64,000 nucleotides of DNA, taken from the NCBI GenBank assembly GCA_963854835.1, contig OY978525.1, positions 23,025,253-23,089,252 of the forward strand. Direction: 5' to 3'. A program made the translations under genes and the position numbers. Positions within the stretch are counted from its first letter, which is position 1. Each line of letters starts with the position of its first letter. Source of the DNA: Megamerina dolium (lineage: Eukaryota; Arthropoda; Insecta; Diptera; Megamerinidae). The notes under the pieces were generated by a model. It searched no databases. It worked only from the letters and a program-made list of their open reading frames with translations, and was not told the origin of the DNA. This document shows, in pieces, positions 1-14,625 of the stretch.

Positions 1-2379
1 CCTGTTGCCCACAGGTACGGATGGTATTGAAAGTGGGCATGATCGGTTAACTGCCACGTCCACATGGTTTAACCAAAGAGAGACTAATTTCAAACAAAAA
101 TGTGTGTTTTACCCGGTATAATATTTCATCTAGGACAACGGTATTACGTAATAATATTAATATTGTAGTGCGTAATAATTTTGCACAAAATGGAGAAGCC
201 ATAATAAGCGTGACTTCTCCATTTTGTAGCAAAGTCACGGAATTTAATAAATTTTTTAACACACAACCATATTTTGGCTTGTATATTAATAAAGTAGAGT
301 GAAATAATTTCACAAAATATGTGCAAGCCAGGCTCACAATATAATGTAGCTTCCATAGAAAGTTACAAATAATATTTAAAAATTTTCAAACCCAATAACT
401 TGATTCAACTTCCATTAATGGCAACCATTTTTGGTAAGTCGATTAATGTGGTAGTGGTAATTAGTTCCGTGAGAAATGGGTTCTCATACTGCTATGATCC
501 GGTAAATAATGTTGCTATATACCGCTTGACCTTAAGCTTGAGAAAGTTATATTGGGAAAATGAATACATTTGTCAGAGGCTTAAAGATTGCTAAAAGACT
601 AATTGATGTGCCACGCCCACTAGTTTATATATACACAACCCCAATATTATAAAGAATTACAATCTATTGCTAATCTAGATATTATCTATTACAAAGGGTA
701 CAATTAATTTCAAATTAATAACAAAGGCACCCACCACAAGTATTAACTTAATTAATATGCACGTATATCTTATCTTATCCGACACGCCACAAAATAGGTG
801 CTTTCACTTAATAATACACGAAGAAGCACATTTGTCCAATGTACCGTCATTTCGTAGTGTTAAAATACGTACTTATTCGTATAATAGATACACTAAGTAA
901 CCCAAAAAAGTAATGCGTGTATTCACGCCACTAAAAACAGGTCGTAAACTAAAAGTAGCAATCAGAAATTTGAAAGGCACAAAAGGACGAGCAAGACTAA
1001 GTGCCAAACAGAAAAGAGAAAATAAATTTAATAGTTTATTACTTCTGCAACAACAGTCAGTCTATTTCTCTCTCATACTGCCATAACAAAATAGCAAATG
1101 CTTATTACTGTTTCCCTCAAAATGGCTTTTTACACGGATTTCATGTAAATTCCCAATGCCATAGTTAATGTTCTTTTATCGCTTTAACCACCACCACCAC
1201 CACCGTCATAGGTATTGTATTGTATGTGTATGTATGTAAATACTCGTACTTTATACTTTGCACTCCGCACACACATTACATTGCAAAATAGCAGTCAACC
1301 ACTAAGAACGATCAACGCAGCATCTTTATGTGGAAGAAAGCCTCTTCTAATAATGCGTTCAAAATGTACCTAATGCCGAAAATTTCTAAATTGGTCGTTG
1401 TGTCCTCGTCAACATCATCGTCGTCGCCCTCGTCGTTTGTAAGTCTGATATTACCATTATAAAAATGCTGAACAAATATATTTACATACCAATGTATGTA
1501 CATATTTTACGTGTTTTTATGATGTACTCGAACGAAGAGAATACTCACATTCTGTCCGTCCGTTTGCCGTCTGTTTGCCCGCATCGTTGCCTTATCGTAT
1601 TATTGTATACTAAATGCCTAATTTACTTATAAGTTGTTTCCTTGTATTATCGTCCTCGTCGTCCTACTCTCAAATGTTGCTTTGGCTTTTTCTTATTTTC
1701 CCCCATTTGTGTTTTTACTTTGTTTTGTTGTAGTTTTGCTGAAATCGTAATCGTATTCGTGGCTATTGAGAGTGTAAAACTGTCAAAGACGTTGATGCTG
1801 ACGTTGGCATCGCTATCGTTGTCGTCGTCGTCGTCGACGTCGACGTCGTCTTTTATTAATCCTGTATTTATGTGCTATTATGTGTTTTTTTTTCATTGCT
1901 CTTCTTGTTATAGTACTTTTTTTTTGGCACTTGGTTTTATTGGCCTTTCAACATATTAGAAGATATGTACAATATATGTACATATCTTGATTATCCTGCT
2001 GCTGTTGCTATTATTACACGGTTTTCTGCTGATTGTTTATATATACGAACATGTACTCGCGTACATATATATTTGCATACACAAGTAGTATGTATAGTAT
2101 CATATAGAAAGTTTATGCGTTGATTTTACGATGAGACCCTTTTTTCATTACATTTTTTATTGCTGTTGCGATATTTTATTTGTTCAATACTCCTCGCTCT
2201 CGTCCCCCATTCTGGTTATTGTGCAATAACTTCTATTACTCAAATTATACAACTGCAATGCCCAGTGAGTAGCTTTATTGGCTCTATCAGCTCTTTGGAA
2301 AGTTTAACTTCGGTAATACCAAAGGTTATATACCCGATACCGAACAGATGGATAGACATACTATCGCAAAATAAACACA
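1..2379. other. Non-coding, AT-rich
   Basis: No gene seen. There is a GTCGTCGTCGTCGTCGACG run at 1,819-1,849, CAC repeats at 1,190-1,203 and a TGTACAT palindrome at 1,960-1,988. The Ser- or Asp-rich open frames come from the GTC/GAC tracts. Confidence 0.6.
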
Positions 2380-3385
2380 TTTATGCTGAAGGTGGTCGTG
2401 GTTGTCATCGGATAACCCCTGCTTTCAAACATACTCGAACATTGTTAAAAATAACTCGCTTGGGTCAAATTTCATTCTTATGGCTTTGTATATTCGTGCA
2501 CAAAGTACAGTTCAGAATATACTTTTGTATGAGAAGTAGGTGTGGCTTTCATCCGATTACATCGCTGTGATCGCTGTGTGACTAATATTCCGACTTTGAG
2601 TATCTAAATTATATATTTTGTGCGCAAAATATGAAAACGACATAATTGTATGCGAGGTAGGCGTGGTTTTACGCTCTTACGCCCTTTCTAAAACTTGCCC
2701 ATACATTACTAAATATAATCACATGCACAAGTGTCAATTTTGTAGCCTTATATTTTCGTGGGAGACAATCTTGGTTTTTATCCGATTCAGCATATTCTCA
2801 AACTGATTTATGAAATAGCAAATATCGTCGTATATATAGAGTTTTAGCTAGATAATTTCGTTTTTTATGCGTAAAGTGTGAAAACATACATATAGAAACA
2901 TACTTTTGTATGAGAGGTGGGCGTGGTTTTCATGCGATTACGCCCATTTGCTAATTTGTCTATGCATTAGTAAATAGAATCATATGTACCAAGTTTCAAC
3001 TTTATAGCTTTATATTTTCGGGCAAAAAATTAGAAAACTTTCATACGAAAGCATACATTTGTATGGAAAGTAGGTGTTAAGCTTTTATTCGATTCACCCA
3101 ATAGTCGAATATATCCATTCTATATAAAAGCTAAACTTGTGTACTGAGTTTCAGTTGTACAGCATTATATTGATGTGAACAGAGCATAAAAACCAATTCC
3201 AAAACACTCATCTAATTTTGCCTATTCATAAAATCGTCCGTCAGTTGGTCAAAATTATGTTATATACCAATTGTTAGCGGAATTGTTTAATAATGACCGC
3301 AGTTATCGTGCTAGCAATAGGGCAGACAGACTCACAGATGGACAGACACACATAAACATTGCCAGATAGACAGACAGACAAGGCT
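2380..3385 (+). repeat. Family A array, about six diverged monomers plus tail
   Basis: GTAGGCGTGG-like cores at about 2,388, 2,533, 2,651, 2,762, 2,910 and 3,064, each followed by CCGATTnCGCCC-like sequence and spaced 110-155 bp apart. The tail at 3,300-3,385 has GCAGTTATCGTGC and GACAGACAGAC words, the same end structure as other copies. No gene. Confidence 0.8.
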
Positions 3386-3389
3386 CAAT

Positions 3390-6300
3390 CAGCTTCGTTG
3401 ATGATTCTAATCAATAATTTATATAATTTTGCATACCTACCACCTCTTTTTTTGGGTGTTACAATCGGAAGCACGAAGTAAATACACCCTTGACTCTTTG
3501 AGTGAAGAGTGAAACAATGGGACTTCATTCGGCAGATCAACAGAAGTTGCTTGCACTTGATTGGCTCCGGAAATGTTCTTCCCTTTGGCATCTCGCTATA
3601 TACAATATGATAGCGCTAATAAAAGCTACCTATAGTGTAGATTCAATATGTCGGATTGACATACTCGTATAACAAAAAGGTACATATAACAAAAAATCTA
3701 CGAGCATCCATCCACTACTTTTGAATATTTTAATTTAGTATTTTTATCATAAAACTACAAAAATAAGAAAAACCACAAACTCCTATCCCAGACCAATATG
3801 TAGCGTATATTTATTGTGCTTAGCTGAGTAGAAATAAATAGTGATTGATCGTTATACATTTTCAATCATTCGTTTCTAAAGCATACCTAAATGTTATGAT
3901 GATGATGCTGATGATGTTCATTCATGTAAAAGCCTACGATGTGTGATTGAGAGTTGCAACAGAATGCATTCATTAATATGTTTCATTTAAATTTTTCACT
4001 TTATTTGCTAATATTTCATTTTTGATAATTCTAAAATTTGAAATATTAATTTTAGTAATTAATAGTAAAATTTTGTGAGCAATATTTTCCTGGAACCTTC
4101 AATCCTTTGTGAATACTCGTAATAAGGTAAGGAGAGGTTTCTCTTTGAAAATAACAAAGAGAAGCGATGTTCGGTGAACAATTTTACTACAACGTACCGA
4201 AATATCTAAGATATCTTATAACAATTTTTTTTCAGAAATTGTCAAACTGACAATTGTTAATATTTGGGAACAAATTGGACCTAATTGTACTACAGAGGAC
4301 TTTTATATAGGTTTCGTTCAATCATAGCATAACAAACAGGACAAAACTAAAAGCAAATGATTTAAAATGAAATATATAGCCAAAATTTTTACTCAGCGAC
4401 CAAGAGTATCCATACAATATGGTAATAGAAATAGCCAATATTCACCAATAAACGTTCAATTAGAAAATTCTCTATAATTTAATAATTGTTTTCATATCAA
4501 GTTTTAAATTATAAACCTATAAGTTGGTAAAAGTATCAAGAAGAGTTGTGATATTAATCTTCTGATCAAAGTTTTATTAATCGGTTAATCGATTAATCGA
4601 AATTTTAATGAATCAATATAGAAATTATGTAATTAATCGGAATTTTTATTAATGAAAAATATTATAGACTTGGAATTATACTTCGATTTTGAAATATAAA
4701 TCTCAGACACTATCATATTCAAAAAAAGTACTTGTGTTCTTTGCGTTGGAAACATTAATTTAATCGAATAATTTTATTTTAATTAATCAAAATTCTGATT
4801 AATCACATACTTTCAATTTTATTATTCGAGAAATTGAGCCATAATATATCGAATTCTATTCTATTCTATTTAGCTTCATTTTAATTTTTAATCCCAATTC
4901 AAAGAATAAGAGACTGTAATCATTTCAAATAAATTAAATATCTTAAATATCTTCATTATGCTAATCTTTGAGTTTTCCTCAAATAAATACCTACTAAGTA
5001 GTACATTCATGTCTATTTTACTTGATATACCCTAAATAATAAAATCTTTATATTGTTATTGCTAAATCTTTAGTTTTTTTTGTCCTTTTTTCGAATGTTG
5101 TTGGTACCATTGTTTACATTTTTCTGATTTCATTTTAAAAGATTTTGTTTTCCTCCGTTTTCGCTTCGCTCGACATTGGGTTATGATATCGTAATTTTCG
5201 CTTTTGCACATATTGTTTCTTTACCTATTTATCTCTACATTTCTACTTTCTTTTCCTTTCTTTCCAATTCATAATCCTGCTTGCTATTCAGAAACGTACA
5301 TAGGTATACAATAACATGAGAGAACAAATACGCTTACTAAAGCGTAATGTTGTTACCACAAAGTCATCATTATCATCATCATCATCATCATCATCAGCGT
5401 CAACATTAGCATTAGTCACACTAAATATGTGTATGCACGTACAAATATTACACACTTCACCGACACGCCCCTGTATACAAAAACCATCTGTCCATCGATT
5501 CGTCTCAGAACTCATCACACAACTGTTGTAGCATCACTGCCACAATCACCACCACCACCATCACCACCAAAATCATCATCATCATTACCACAGTTGCGGG
5601 ATGAATTGTATGCTGTAGGTATGTATATGGAAGTAAGATTCAACTGTGGCAACAACGTATCGTCGTAATCATCATAGACATAAATATGTTTATATGACTG
5701 TACGTACATAATTCGTTGAGGCTATTATGCGAGAAAATAAAAGGGGCCAACAAGAAACACCATCATATCAGGGGATTATTTTATTACAGTTACGAACAAT
5801 AAAATAGGTTTATTAAAGACATCTGCCGCTGCTGTTGTTGACCGGATTGGGTTTGAGAAGTTGGCTTGGCTTGAATGACAAGTGAAATTATTAACTAAAG
5901 TGGGAGTTAAATGGTTGCTTTGCTTTCTGCCTGATTCGACACAATAGATTAACCAAAAAAGGTGTACGAATATGTATGAATTTATGTAGATAAAAAGGGG
6001 GCTATGCTGACTCTGCACATATTTATAGTACATACAAATGTTATAATAAGCATTAAAATAGTATAGTCTGATCTTGAAGGAGAGAGGTTGATTAAACACA
6101 TTTAAAGGACTAATGCGTTTATACGATACATTTATATACTTATGTATATAAAAGGGTGTCATTTTAAGAAAATGTATAACTTATTACCAGTAGTAGCAAG
6201 CAATACACAATGGGACCAATGTTTCGAGATGAATTCATGGATGTTTTGTTGTGAAAGATTTTCAGAAAAATCCATTTTTGATCTTTATTTTATCACAACA

Positions 6301-6570
6301 CCCTGTTGAGGTCCCTGTTGTCCAATATGTATATTGCTGACTTATAGTATAGTAAACATTTTTTACCCCTCATAGAATCCGGTAGGCCAATCTTAAAAAT
6401 TTCGACCAAATTGCATAGATTTAAAGCCAACTAAAAAAATGTTGACTAATAACGGTAAATCCGAGTTTGAAGAAGAAGTATGAGAGATTTACCGGCGGGA
6501 TTTACTATCCATATAACTTCGATAACACAAAAGAAAAAAGAATAAAAATTAATTGCCCATCAGACAGTGT
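3390..6570. other. Non-coding, AT-rich
   Basis: No gene seen apart from the family D block. (ATC) and (CAC) tracts at 5,365-5,585 produce opposed Ser/Asp-rich open frames. ATTCT repeats at 4,852-4,868. Confidence 0.55.
4560..4830. repeat. Family D copy
   Basis: Contains CGGTTAATCGATTAATCGA at 4,581 and AATTAATCGGAATTTTTATT at 4,631, like the block at 44.3 kb. AT content is very high and no coding signal is present. Confidence 0.55.
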
Positions 6571-6574
6571 TGTT

Positions 6575-6905
6575 TTGGCTCAGTCAGGTCGCATTTCGTT
6601 CCTAACCTCAAAATAATAATCAAAGTTTAAACATTTCTTAAAATTCCCAGAATCGCCTTTAGAGAATTGAAATCTACGTTTTATACAAATTTTGTATAAA
6701 ACGTACTCCCACCAATCCCATGATGCCCATAGAGTAGTCTATTATAACTCTCTCCCTCCCTGTTTGTTCTACTGGGAATGCTGATCTACAGAATGAACTT
6801 AAAAGCGCATAAAATTCGGCAAATTATCCTATAATTGACACATTACCTGTTAGATCGACCTCCATTAATTATTCAACCTTATTTCTCCCAAATCCATTTT
6901 TATAA
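6575..6905 (+). repeat. Family C copy, one monomer plus leader
   Basis: The leader at 6,583 (GTCAGGTCGCATTTCGTTCC, then AAAATAATAATCAAAGTT) is followed by TCCCACCAATCCCATGATGC and the core GATCGACCTCCATTAATTAT at 6,853. Confidence 0.68.
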
Positions 6906-9689
6906 AATTGTCATTTCAGGATATTAATAAGGACAACGTTTGCTTTCAATGGAATGATGACATATCAATTGTTTTTTAAAGAAATTATCCGATAAAATCA
7001 TGTATAAAAATATTTGTGTCAATTGGACATCAAATTCCTCAAGTCCCGAACTTTTTTCCTATAAACCATATACTCTAAACGATCCAAAATTGCAGAAAAT
7101 TTGTTGAATGATTGTTGAATGAATTTTGTGAAAAATTGTGTGAAAGTCAATTGAAATATCAGGCACATAAATCACATTTGGTATCGTTAGGTTATTTGAC
7201 ATCGTTAGGTATGCACTAACAAGTGCTTAAGCAAACACCCTATTAATAGCGCTAACATTAAATGGTACGAGGGTAAAGAAAAAACCAAAATGGAAACATT
7301 CATTTCTTGGCGACTGCATGAAAATCATAATCAACATCAGCATCATCATGAAAATGTTATTTTTTGCATGTAATTGTTGGGGTTGAGTGTTGGAGAAACA
7401 CTCCTCTTACAATACATACGAATATTTACATGAGTAGATTGTAATTTAAATGCGTGAAATTTTGCATTTTTATAGACGCCTTTTTTATGATATCAAGTTG
7501 AATTTTCACTTATTTCTTTTACAGCTTATTATATGCTTCCACATGTTTATTCCATAATTTCTATCTCACTCTCTCCGCCTCTTTCTTTATGATTCTCTCT
7601 TTTTTTTTCCTGAATTATAATAAATTACGGTTTCTTGTTTTGTATGAATGTTAAAAGAGAAAAAGGATTTACTATGGTACTAATACTTTTATGACTCTTT
7701 TATGTTCCAAACATCATTATAGTCATGTTTCTATAATCTTAAGAAATATGTATATAAACTAGGTGTTGAAATTCGTCCATAATTCTACTGTTTCTTTGAA
7801 GAATGGTATGAAATGGTATCGTTCCTAAATAGGAATTAATTTCGAAGCGGATTAAAGAAATTTGAGAATCTCTTAAATACATTTAAGTAATATGATGAGA
7901 TATTAATTGTGTTTGCTTTGTAGCTTAGTATTAGTGAAATGAACACAAAACAAAAAGAGAATAGATTCTATAGGTAATCGTTTGGGTTATTCATGCTTAA
8001 TAATACACTAATAACGAACACATTTCATTTGTAAAACGATAAGCCAAAGTATTAACAATGGCTTAGATTTTATTTGCTCATTAGTAACAAAATACGAACA
8101 CGCCTACAAAATGTTCTCAATGTACGAACGAATCACACCTTATTCTTCATGTATGCAGGAAGTACTTATATGATAAGCATCTGAATCTAAAATACTGAGG
8201 GAATTTAGTAGAATTTTTCTGCAAAAGACATCTGCTGATTTTTCATGAAGATTATCCTAAAAGATACAGTTTAATAATTTTTTTTTCCTTTTAACAATAT
8301 ATCGCCAACAAAACAGAGACAGAGGTCGAAAAATCATACTTTTGTGTGATTTAAAAATAGTTGCAAGTTGCATGTTGGGCAGGTGTATTTAGCTAAGAGA
8401 CTTCTGTGAAAAAACTGAACACAGAAAAAAAGTATTTCTTCTCTAAAACTAATTTTATATTTTACAAATAACACTTCAAGTGAAGATGGATATATTTACA
8501 TAAATTTTCCCTAAACCCTCAAGCTTCCTAAAACCTCATACCATCATAAGAAGATGGTGCGTAATACACTTAGAATATGATGTGAATTATAATGTGACAA
8601 TTGTTAAATCCACATTAAAAGTATTACATGACAAACATGAAAGAACATCTGCCCCAAGTAACATGACTTTTCCTAGTGCTTTCATCGCACGACTTCAATC
8701 ATTTATCACGTACCGAAAAGTATGATGCTGTTTGTGTGAATACTATTTCCCCTCCCAAGAGATTTGATTTGTAAATAAAAGAAAACATCCCATAAAGATG
8801 CTCATTTTATAGTATACACATGTATGTATATACCGTACCTAAAAATACTTTACATAATCTCACATTTTTGTACAAATGTACTTCATGCGAACACATATGT
8901 CAGCACATAGTCAATCGTTAATAATATTAATAATAACAATGGCAACAATACAAACGATATATGCATGTAATAATTAGTTAAAGCAACAAAACTTCCGGTG
9001 AAAAATCATAACGAAATAATATGATGGCGCTAGGAGAGAGTGGGGCATGATTGGTCACTTTTTCATTCATGGATTTTGCAAATTTTCCATGTGCTTTGGC
9101 GAGCAAAATACTACTTGACTATTACGAAGGTTTAGGGGATTTTGTCGAAAGTTGAAATTTTAATTAGTTTTTGTATTTTTTTATTTTTTTTTTTTTTTGT
9201 ATTTTTACAAGAGTAAGAACAAAGTGCAGTCAATTAAAAACAATTCATTATGTCACATTTTACATAAGTCCACGATTAATTACGTCACTTGTCGATTTTA
9301 TAAATTTTTAAACAGCCCATTACGCAAAGTACATTGACGTCAACCAGAACTACACTCCCCTAAACTACACACAAATTAATAGAGACTAACAGTGATGCCA
9401 ATTTGCGCCAAAATTTGAAGTCAATTATAAGATAAAAAAGGGAAAAACGAAATATTTCCAGACTTCGAGCAAAATTAAGGAACTCTTAATTAAATTTTTA
9501 ATAATCATTCAACTTTGTATGGGAACATATTATCCTCTTATTTAATCAAAATATGACTCTCTATTTTGTGTAAAAAAGAAAACACGTTTAACCAAGCAAA
9601 CACATATCAACTGCACCATAAGTATGTCATGAGGCACAAGTTCTCGATTTTGAAAAGCGAGAAAACTATTTTTTGAGAGGTTCCATAAA
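6906..9689. other. Non-coding, AT-rich
   Basis: No gene and no clear repeat unit recognised. T-rich tract at 9,180-9,198. Confidence 0.5.
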
Positions 9690-10615
9690 AAATTGCGTGG
9701 ACCAAAAAACGCTTCAAGTTTAAAGTTTTAAAAAAATATCCGACAATCAATAAATAACACTACAACTATCCAGGAGACGTCTTTAAAGGGATAAAATATA
9801 TAGTAGAAACCCATTTATTTTTTTTTTGTGGAACATACTTACACCCTATTTCTACCGTTTAAGGCGGTTTCACTACAAAATCAATATTGTTTATGAATTT
9901 TAAACTAACCGCTGACACCCATTCATTCCCCCTCAACATTTTTTCGGAACATGTAGCAAAACTTCGGGGGACTACCTTACAAAAATCACATTTTTTTTTA
10001 AATTCGGTCCCACCGCCCTCACAAAGCCTCATTTATTTTATTTCCGTAACGTTTTTCTAGTACATAGTTTCACCATATTCCCAGAAAATGGAAGTCTTTT
10101 ATAAAATTTGATTCCAACGATCCCATGGACCCCCTCCCATAGATGGGTAAAATATACTACGGGTGCCCATTCAATTTTTTGCCAAGTGTGTCCCCTAAAC
10201 ATACACACTCCCGATCCTTACCACTTTGGGAACTCTCCTACAAAATTAATCTAAAAATACTAGAAAATCAATAAATAACTCCAGAGGCGAGAAAAATAAC
10301 CTGTTAAGGGTGAAATGTAAGGCCGCCCATTAATTTTTTCTTCAAAACACTTTTCCGGAATATACATATTCCAGATCTTGACCCCTAATATGAAGTCACC
10401 TACAAAGTGGATGCCAAAACATAGAAAAATCGGCAAAGTACCCCATAACTGCTCAGGAATTATATCTAGAGTGGTGAAACATGACCGATTCTAATTAATT
10501 ATTCTGCCTCAACATTTCCTCTGCTCATATCTGACCCCTTATTTTTAACCCTCAGAGGGCTTTCCTATAAAATTTATGTTTTCAACAAATTCGGTAACCC
10601 ACCGGTACCATAGGA
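9690..10615 (+). repeat. Family C array, about five monomers
   Basis: CCCATT(A)ATTTTTT-like cores near 9,812, 9,918, 10,158, 10,325 and 10,485, each followed by CAACATTTTTC-like and CTTACnnCC words, then TACAAAATTnA. Typical spacing is 155-167 bp. No coding signal. Confidence 0.72.
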
Positions 10616-13600
10616 TTCCAGGGTGTCTTTGTAGGAGTTCCTCTACATATTTAAACATACGAGTACCTACTACCTATTTCCTGATTTTCAGGCTAATTTC
10701 ATTTGTAAATTGTTTTCTTGCTCTGAGGAAAATTATCAACTACATACTGGCATCACTGGTGAACTACAGAAAGCTTGAAAGAGAGAGAGAGAGAGAGAGA
10801 GAGCGATCAGGAGAAGGCACAAATTAAATGTGCGTGTAGGATACATACATAAATAAATACACTTATATTCAATATCTGGGGCGAATGGGATATTAAAGAT
10901 CTACACTGATGGCATTGATGATATTTATTTTCCCGCATCTTTAGACAAAGAACATGTCAAAACTTCTATAAAACAAATATGTACATATAAATGCGAGTAT
11001 ATGGCATGTGTGTATAGATATAAAGTATAAAAAACAAAAAATAAATATGTACACATATGTACATATTCATATATAAACAAGCAAAGGCAAAGAAAGAAAA
11101 AAACACATTAAAAATGAAGGCGAATTAACAGTAGCGGCGGCATTGGCAGTAGTAGCAACAAAAACAAAAACAAAAACAATAATCGAAATTTTCTTCCATA
11201 CCAAAATGGTTAAGTATGTATGTATGTATATCACCCTCCTCCTCGAACCATTCATATGAAAAATAAATATTTAAGATGAACTGAAATATTTTACATGATT
11301 TTATATACACACACACAGACATAAATACTTAATGATGTAATTAATTTAAAATATTTCACATATTTATTTTTCATTCATTTATTGAGTTAAGAATTTTAAA
11401 ATTGTCATAATATTTGGACAATTATGGTACTTTTACAAGCTCACATCGTTTGTACTCGTGTACGCGTATATTGAAATTTCATGTAGATTGTTCATTCAGC
11501 TCATAAATTCAATCGTAAATTTGTAACGCCTTTAGATTAAATTAAATTGACATAATGGGATATCAAACGAAATTATAGTACTTCTTTCAGTCGTACGAAA
11601 ATTCAATGAGAAAATGTCAAATAATGCATTGTTGAGTCGTAAAAATAAATATCAACTAGTGCTACCTAGCTAAATCAAAAAATATTATGATTTTCAATAT
11701 GATTTGGCATTACTTTGTGTCAATAAATGGGCATAGTTGCCAAGTTTCTTAAACAGAGTTAATTCAATATTTATTTTATATATATAATTCAAAATAGAAC
11801 AAATTCTGTTCTTTAATATTTTAAATGTATCCAAAATAGTGAAATTATAATATTTTTGTACAGTAGAAAAAATGAAAGTAATTGGCAGCACTAAACTTGC
11901 GGGTATGCTAAGATTTGTAGCATTTATACTCGCTAAAGTTAGCACTTTTGTTGTTGTGTGGCCATATATTTATCAGTGCTTAGCTAAGTACGAGTGTCGA
12001 ATAAAACCCAACTAATTTTCTATGAAGCATAATAACTAGTTATTAAACTAGATCACAACATTATGCTCCTATAAGTGTCAGAGCTGTAAAGTATTGCAAT
12101 TATTCTGAGTGTATTCAATAGACACAGTTACAAGATGAATTGAATCATATAATTTTATTTAGTCATTCGAGAACGTCTTATTTAAGGTGGGAATATTCAT
12201 CTGCTGTCAGATATGAAACATGTGGCGATCTTATTGACTAATTATGACTATGGGTATCCATGATATCTATTTATGATGTCGACTAACCTAAGAGTTGGCA
12301 ATTTCTCTTTGTAAGCCCTAATGATGATGAATACATAGTAAAAAATTAACCAATATAACACGCACATGATCACAATCATTCAGGGAGAGAGAGAACAAAT
12401 TTAGCACATTATGTGTTACGATAACTTTACCAACAATAACTCACCACAAATTGGTATTGGCGCATGAAGGCTGGATAATCCTCTTGGTAGCCATTCCATC
12501 ATTTATTAATGTGCGTAGTTGATTAGTTTGATTTTTTTCTTGCAATTGAAGTTTTCTCTTTATATCCTCTAGGCTTACATATGTATGTATGTATTTATAA
12601 TACACTTGCAATTTTATACAAATCAATAAGAACTTTTTGTTACACAGTTTTTCATTGATTTCCAAAAATTACCGTAATTTCTTATTTACATATTTCGAAT
12701 TTTATTTCACTTTATTTGCTAAATGCTTCTCTCTATGTATTCGTATGTTTATAAGCACTTACTATTTATAAAAAGAAAAAAAGTTTTGTTGAAAAAATTC
12801 CAGATCACAAAATATTTTAGAGTAAAAAAAAAACCCCCAAATATGGTAGACAGATAACCACAACTAGTATTACACTGGTGACATCACAGCATCATGATAG
12901 CACACCACTTTTCGATTCACCAGCACATCACACTACAGTTGTTCCTATAAAAATAGGTATAAGTAATCTACAAAATGCACGCAACGAATCAAAGGGATCG
13001 TCATGGCAGAAAATAACCGAACCGAACCGAAAAAACGTATTTGTTGCACCGAGATGAAACGCGGCAGACGACAATCATAGGACACGACACGATATGTTTG
13101 CATACTTATACACGTACACCTACACACACACACGCACGTACACAATGAGGCACAGGAAAAGGAGTGCAGCAAAAAAGGAGTGCTGACAAAAAGAAATAAA
13201 ATCAACAACAAAAGAAAATATGTAATATGGGCAAAGCGTACCCAACAACAAAAAAGTTATACACAAATTTGCACCTCGACTTTTTCACATTGTGTTGGTG
13301 TTGCTGTTGTTGTTGTTGAAGACGATTTTTCCTCCAGGCCTGTATGTGTTGAAGCATTTTTCTTGTATGCAACTAACTATCTACTTGCTCCTTGCACAAT
13401 GTTATTTCACCTATGCTGTTTGAGTTTTTGCACTCTCTTCAAATTTTCGCGCGCATTATCAATGCAGATTATATGATGGGGTGAGATTGAGATTGAGATT
13501 GTGAGGTGAGAATGCTATTTTACAAGAATTGTGTATATTAGTGTAGGTTAAACGAATAGGAGACCAGTGGGAAAGAGGGAAATGAGAAATACTTTAACGA

Positions 13601-14119
13601 AATGAAGAGTATATAGTAAATGGAAGAATGGACTGAAGGGAAATTTAAGAAACACTATAGCTACAATGTGATATTATTAAATTACGTACGTCGAATATAT
13701 CATTCAGTATAATTAAAATCATTAATAAAGTTTTGCATCACTAAGAAAAGATGGTGTTCCGATGTAGCAATCAAAATTATGTGGTAGATACATTAAAACA
13801 TCCCAAAGCTCCTGACAGGACCCAAAATATAGGGAGATAGTGATTTGATATCAATCTTAAAAAGGTCTTTTGGAATGGCAGAGTCCTAAAAAAAAAAATA
13901 TTTGGTTTTATGGGAGCAGTGAAGTACCTTCCTGTTCCATCAAAAGCATAACGAAGCATTTTTGGCTGTTAATTGTGACTTGATACACTTCACCTTCCGT
14001 CGCCTGCAATGCAGAGCCAAGTAAAAAAAGGGGAAATGTTTTGCTCAGTATATGAGATAAGCATTTCTCTACGTATTTGGTATCACTTATTTCAAGCATG
14101 ACGTTTATTTGACTCGATT
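10616..14119. other. Non-coding, AT-rich with microsatellites
   Basis: No gene seen. A somewhat GC-richer patch at 13,010-13,150 contains AACCGAACCGAACCG and short CA repeats. GAGATTGAGATTGAGATT lies at 13,483-13,500. Confidence 0.5.
10780..10803. repeat. (GA)n microsatellite
   Basis: About 12 GA units. The open frame ending in alternating Arg-Glu here is not a gene. Confidence 0.95.
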
Positions 14120-14625
14120 AGGTCGCACTTTCTTCCTAACTTAAAATAATGATCAAAATTGACAGATTTATGAATTCGAATGAATGAATTTCTCTACATA
14201 CTTATGTCATGTCTCCAACTTTTGGAGGGGTTCTCATACAAATTTGCAGTTTTTACAAATGTTACTACCACTTTTTGAAGAGATAAGATATATGACCGGT
14301 CCCCATTAATTTTTACTACCCAACATCTTTTCTGAACATAATTACTCCCTATCTATACTTCTTAGGAAGGACCCCATACAAAATGTACTTAAAAGTAATT
14401 GAAAAACGACATATAACCTCATAATTGCCCAGGAATCAGCCCTTGATCAGCGAAATATACGACCGATCTCCATTAATTCTCCTACCTCACCATTTCCCTT
14501 AATATACTTACCTATTATATCTCTCCGCCTTACGGGGTCCCCAATAAAATTAACGGCTTTCATAAAATTTAAAGAACATAAATTTTGTATGGGAACCCTC
14601 GAAGCGCTAGAGATAGGAGATAAAT
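14120..14625 (+). repeat. Family C copy, two monomers plus a shared leader
   Basis: Cores at 14,294 (GACCGGTCCCCATTAATTTT) and 14,461 (GACCGATCTCCATTAATTCT), 167 bp apart. The leader GATTAGGTCGCACTTTCTTC at 14,117 matches GTCAGGTCGCATTTCGTTCC in front of the copy at 6.6 kb, so the family has a defined 5' part. Confidence 0.72.

Noticed and set aside
5288..5709. Opposed Ser-rich and Asp-rich open frames
   Set aside because: They arise from ATC/GAT and CAC/GTG tracts, with no splice or homology support.
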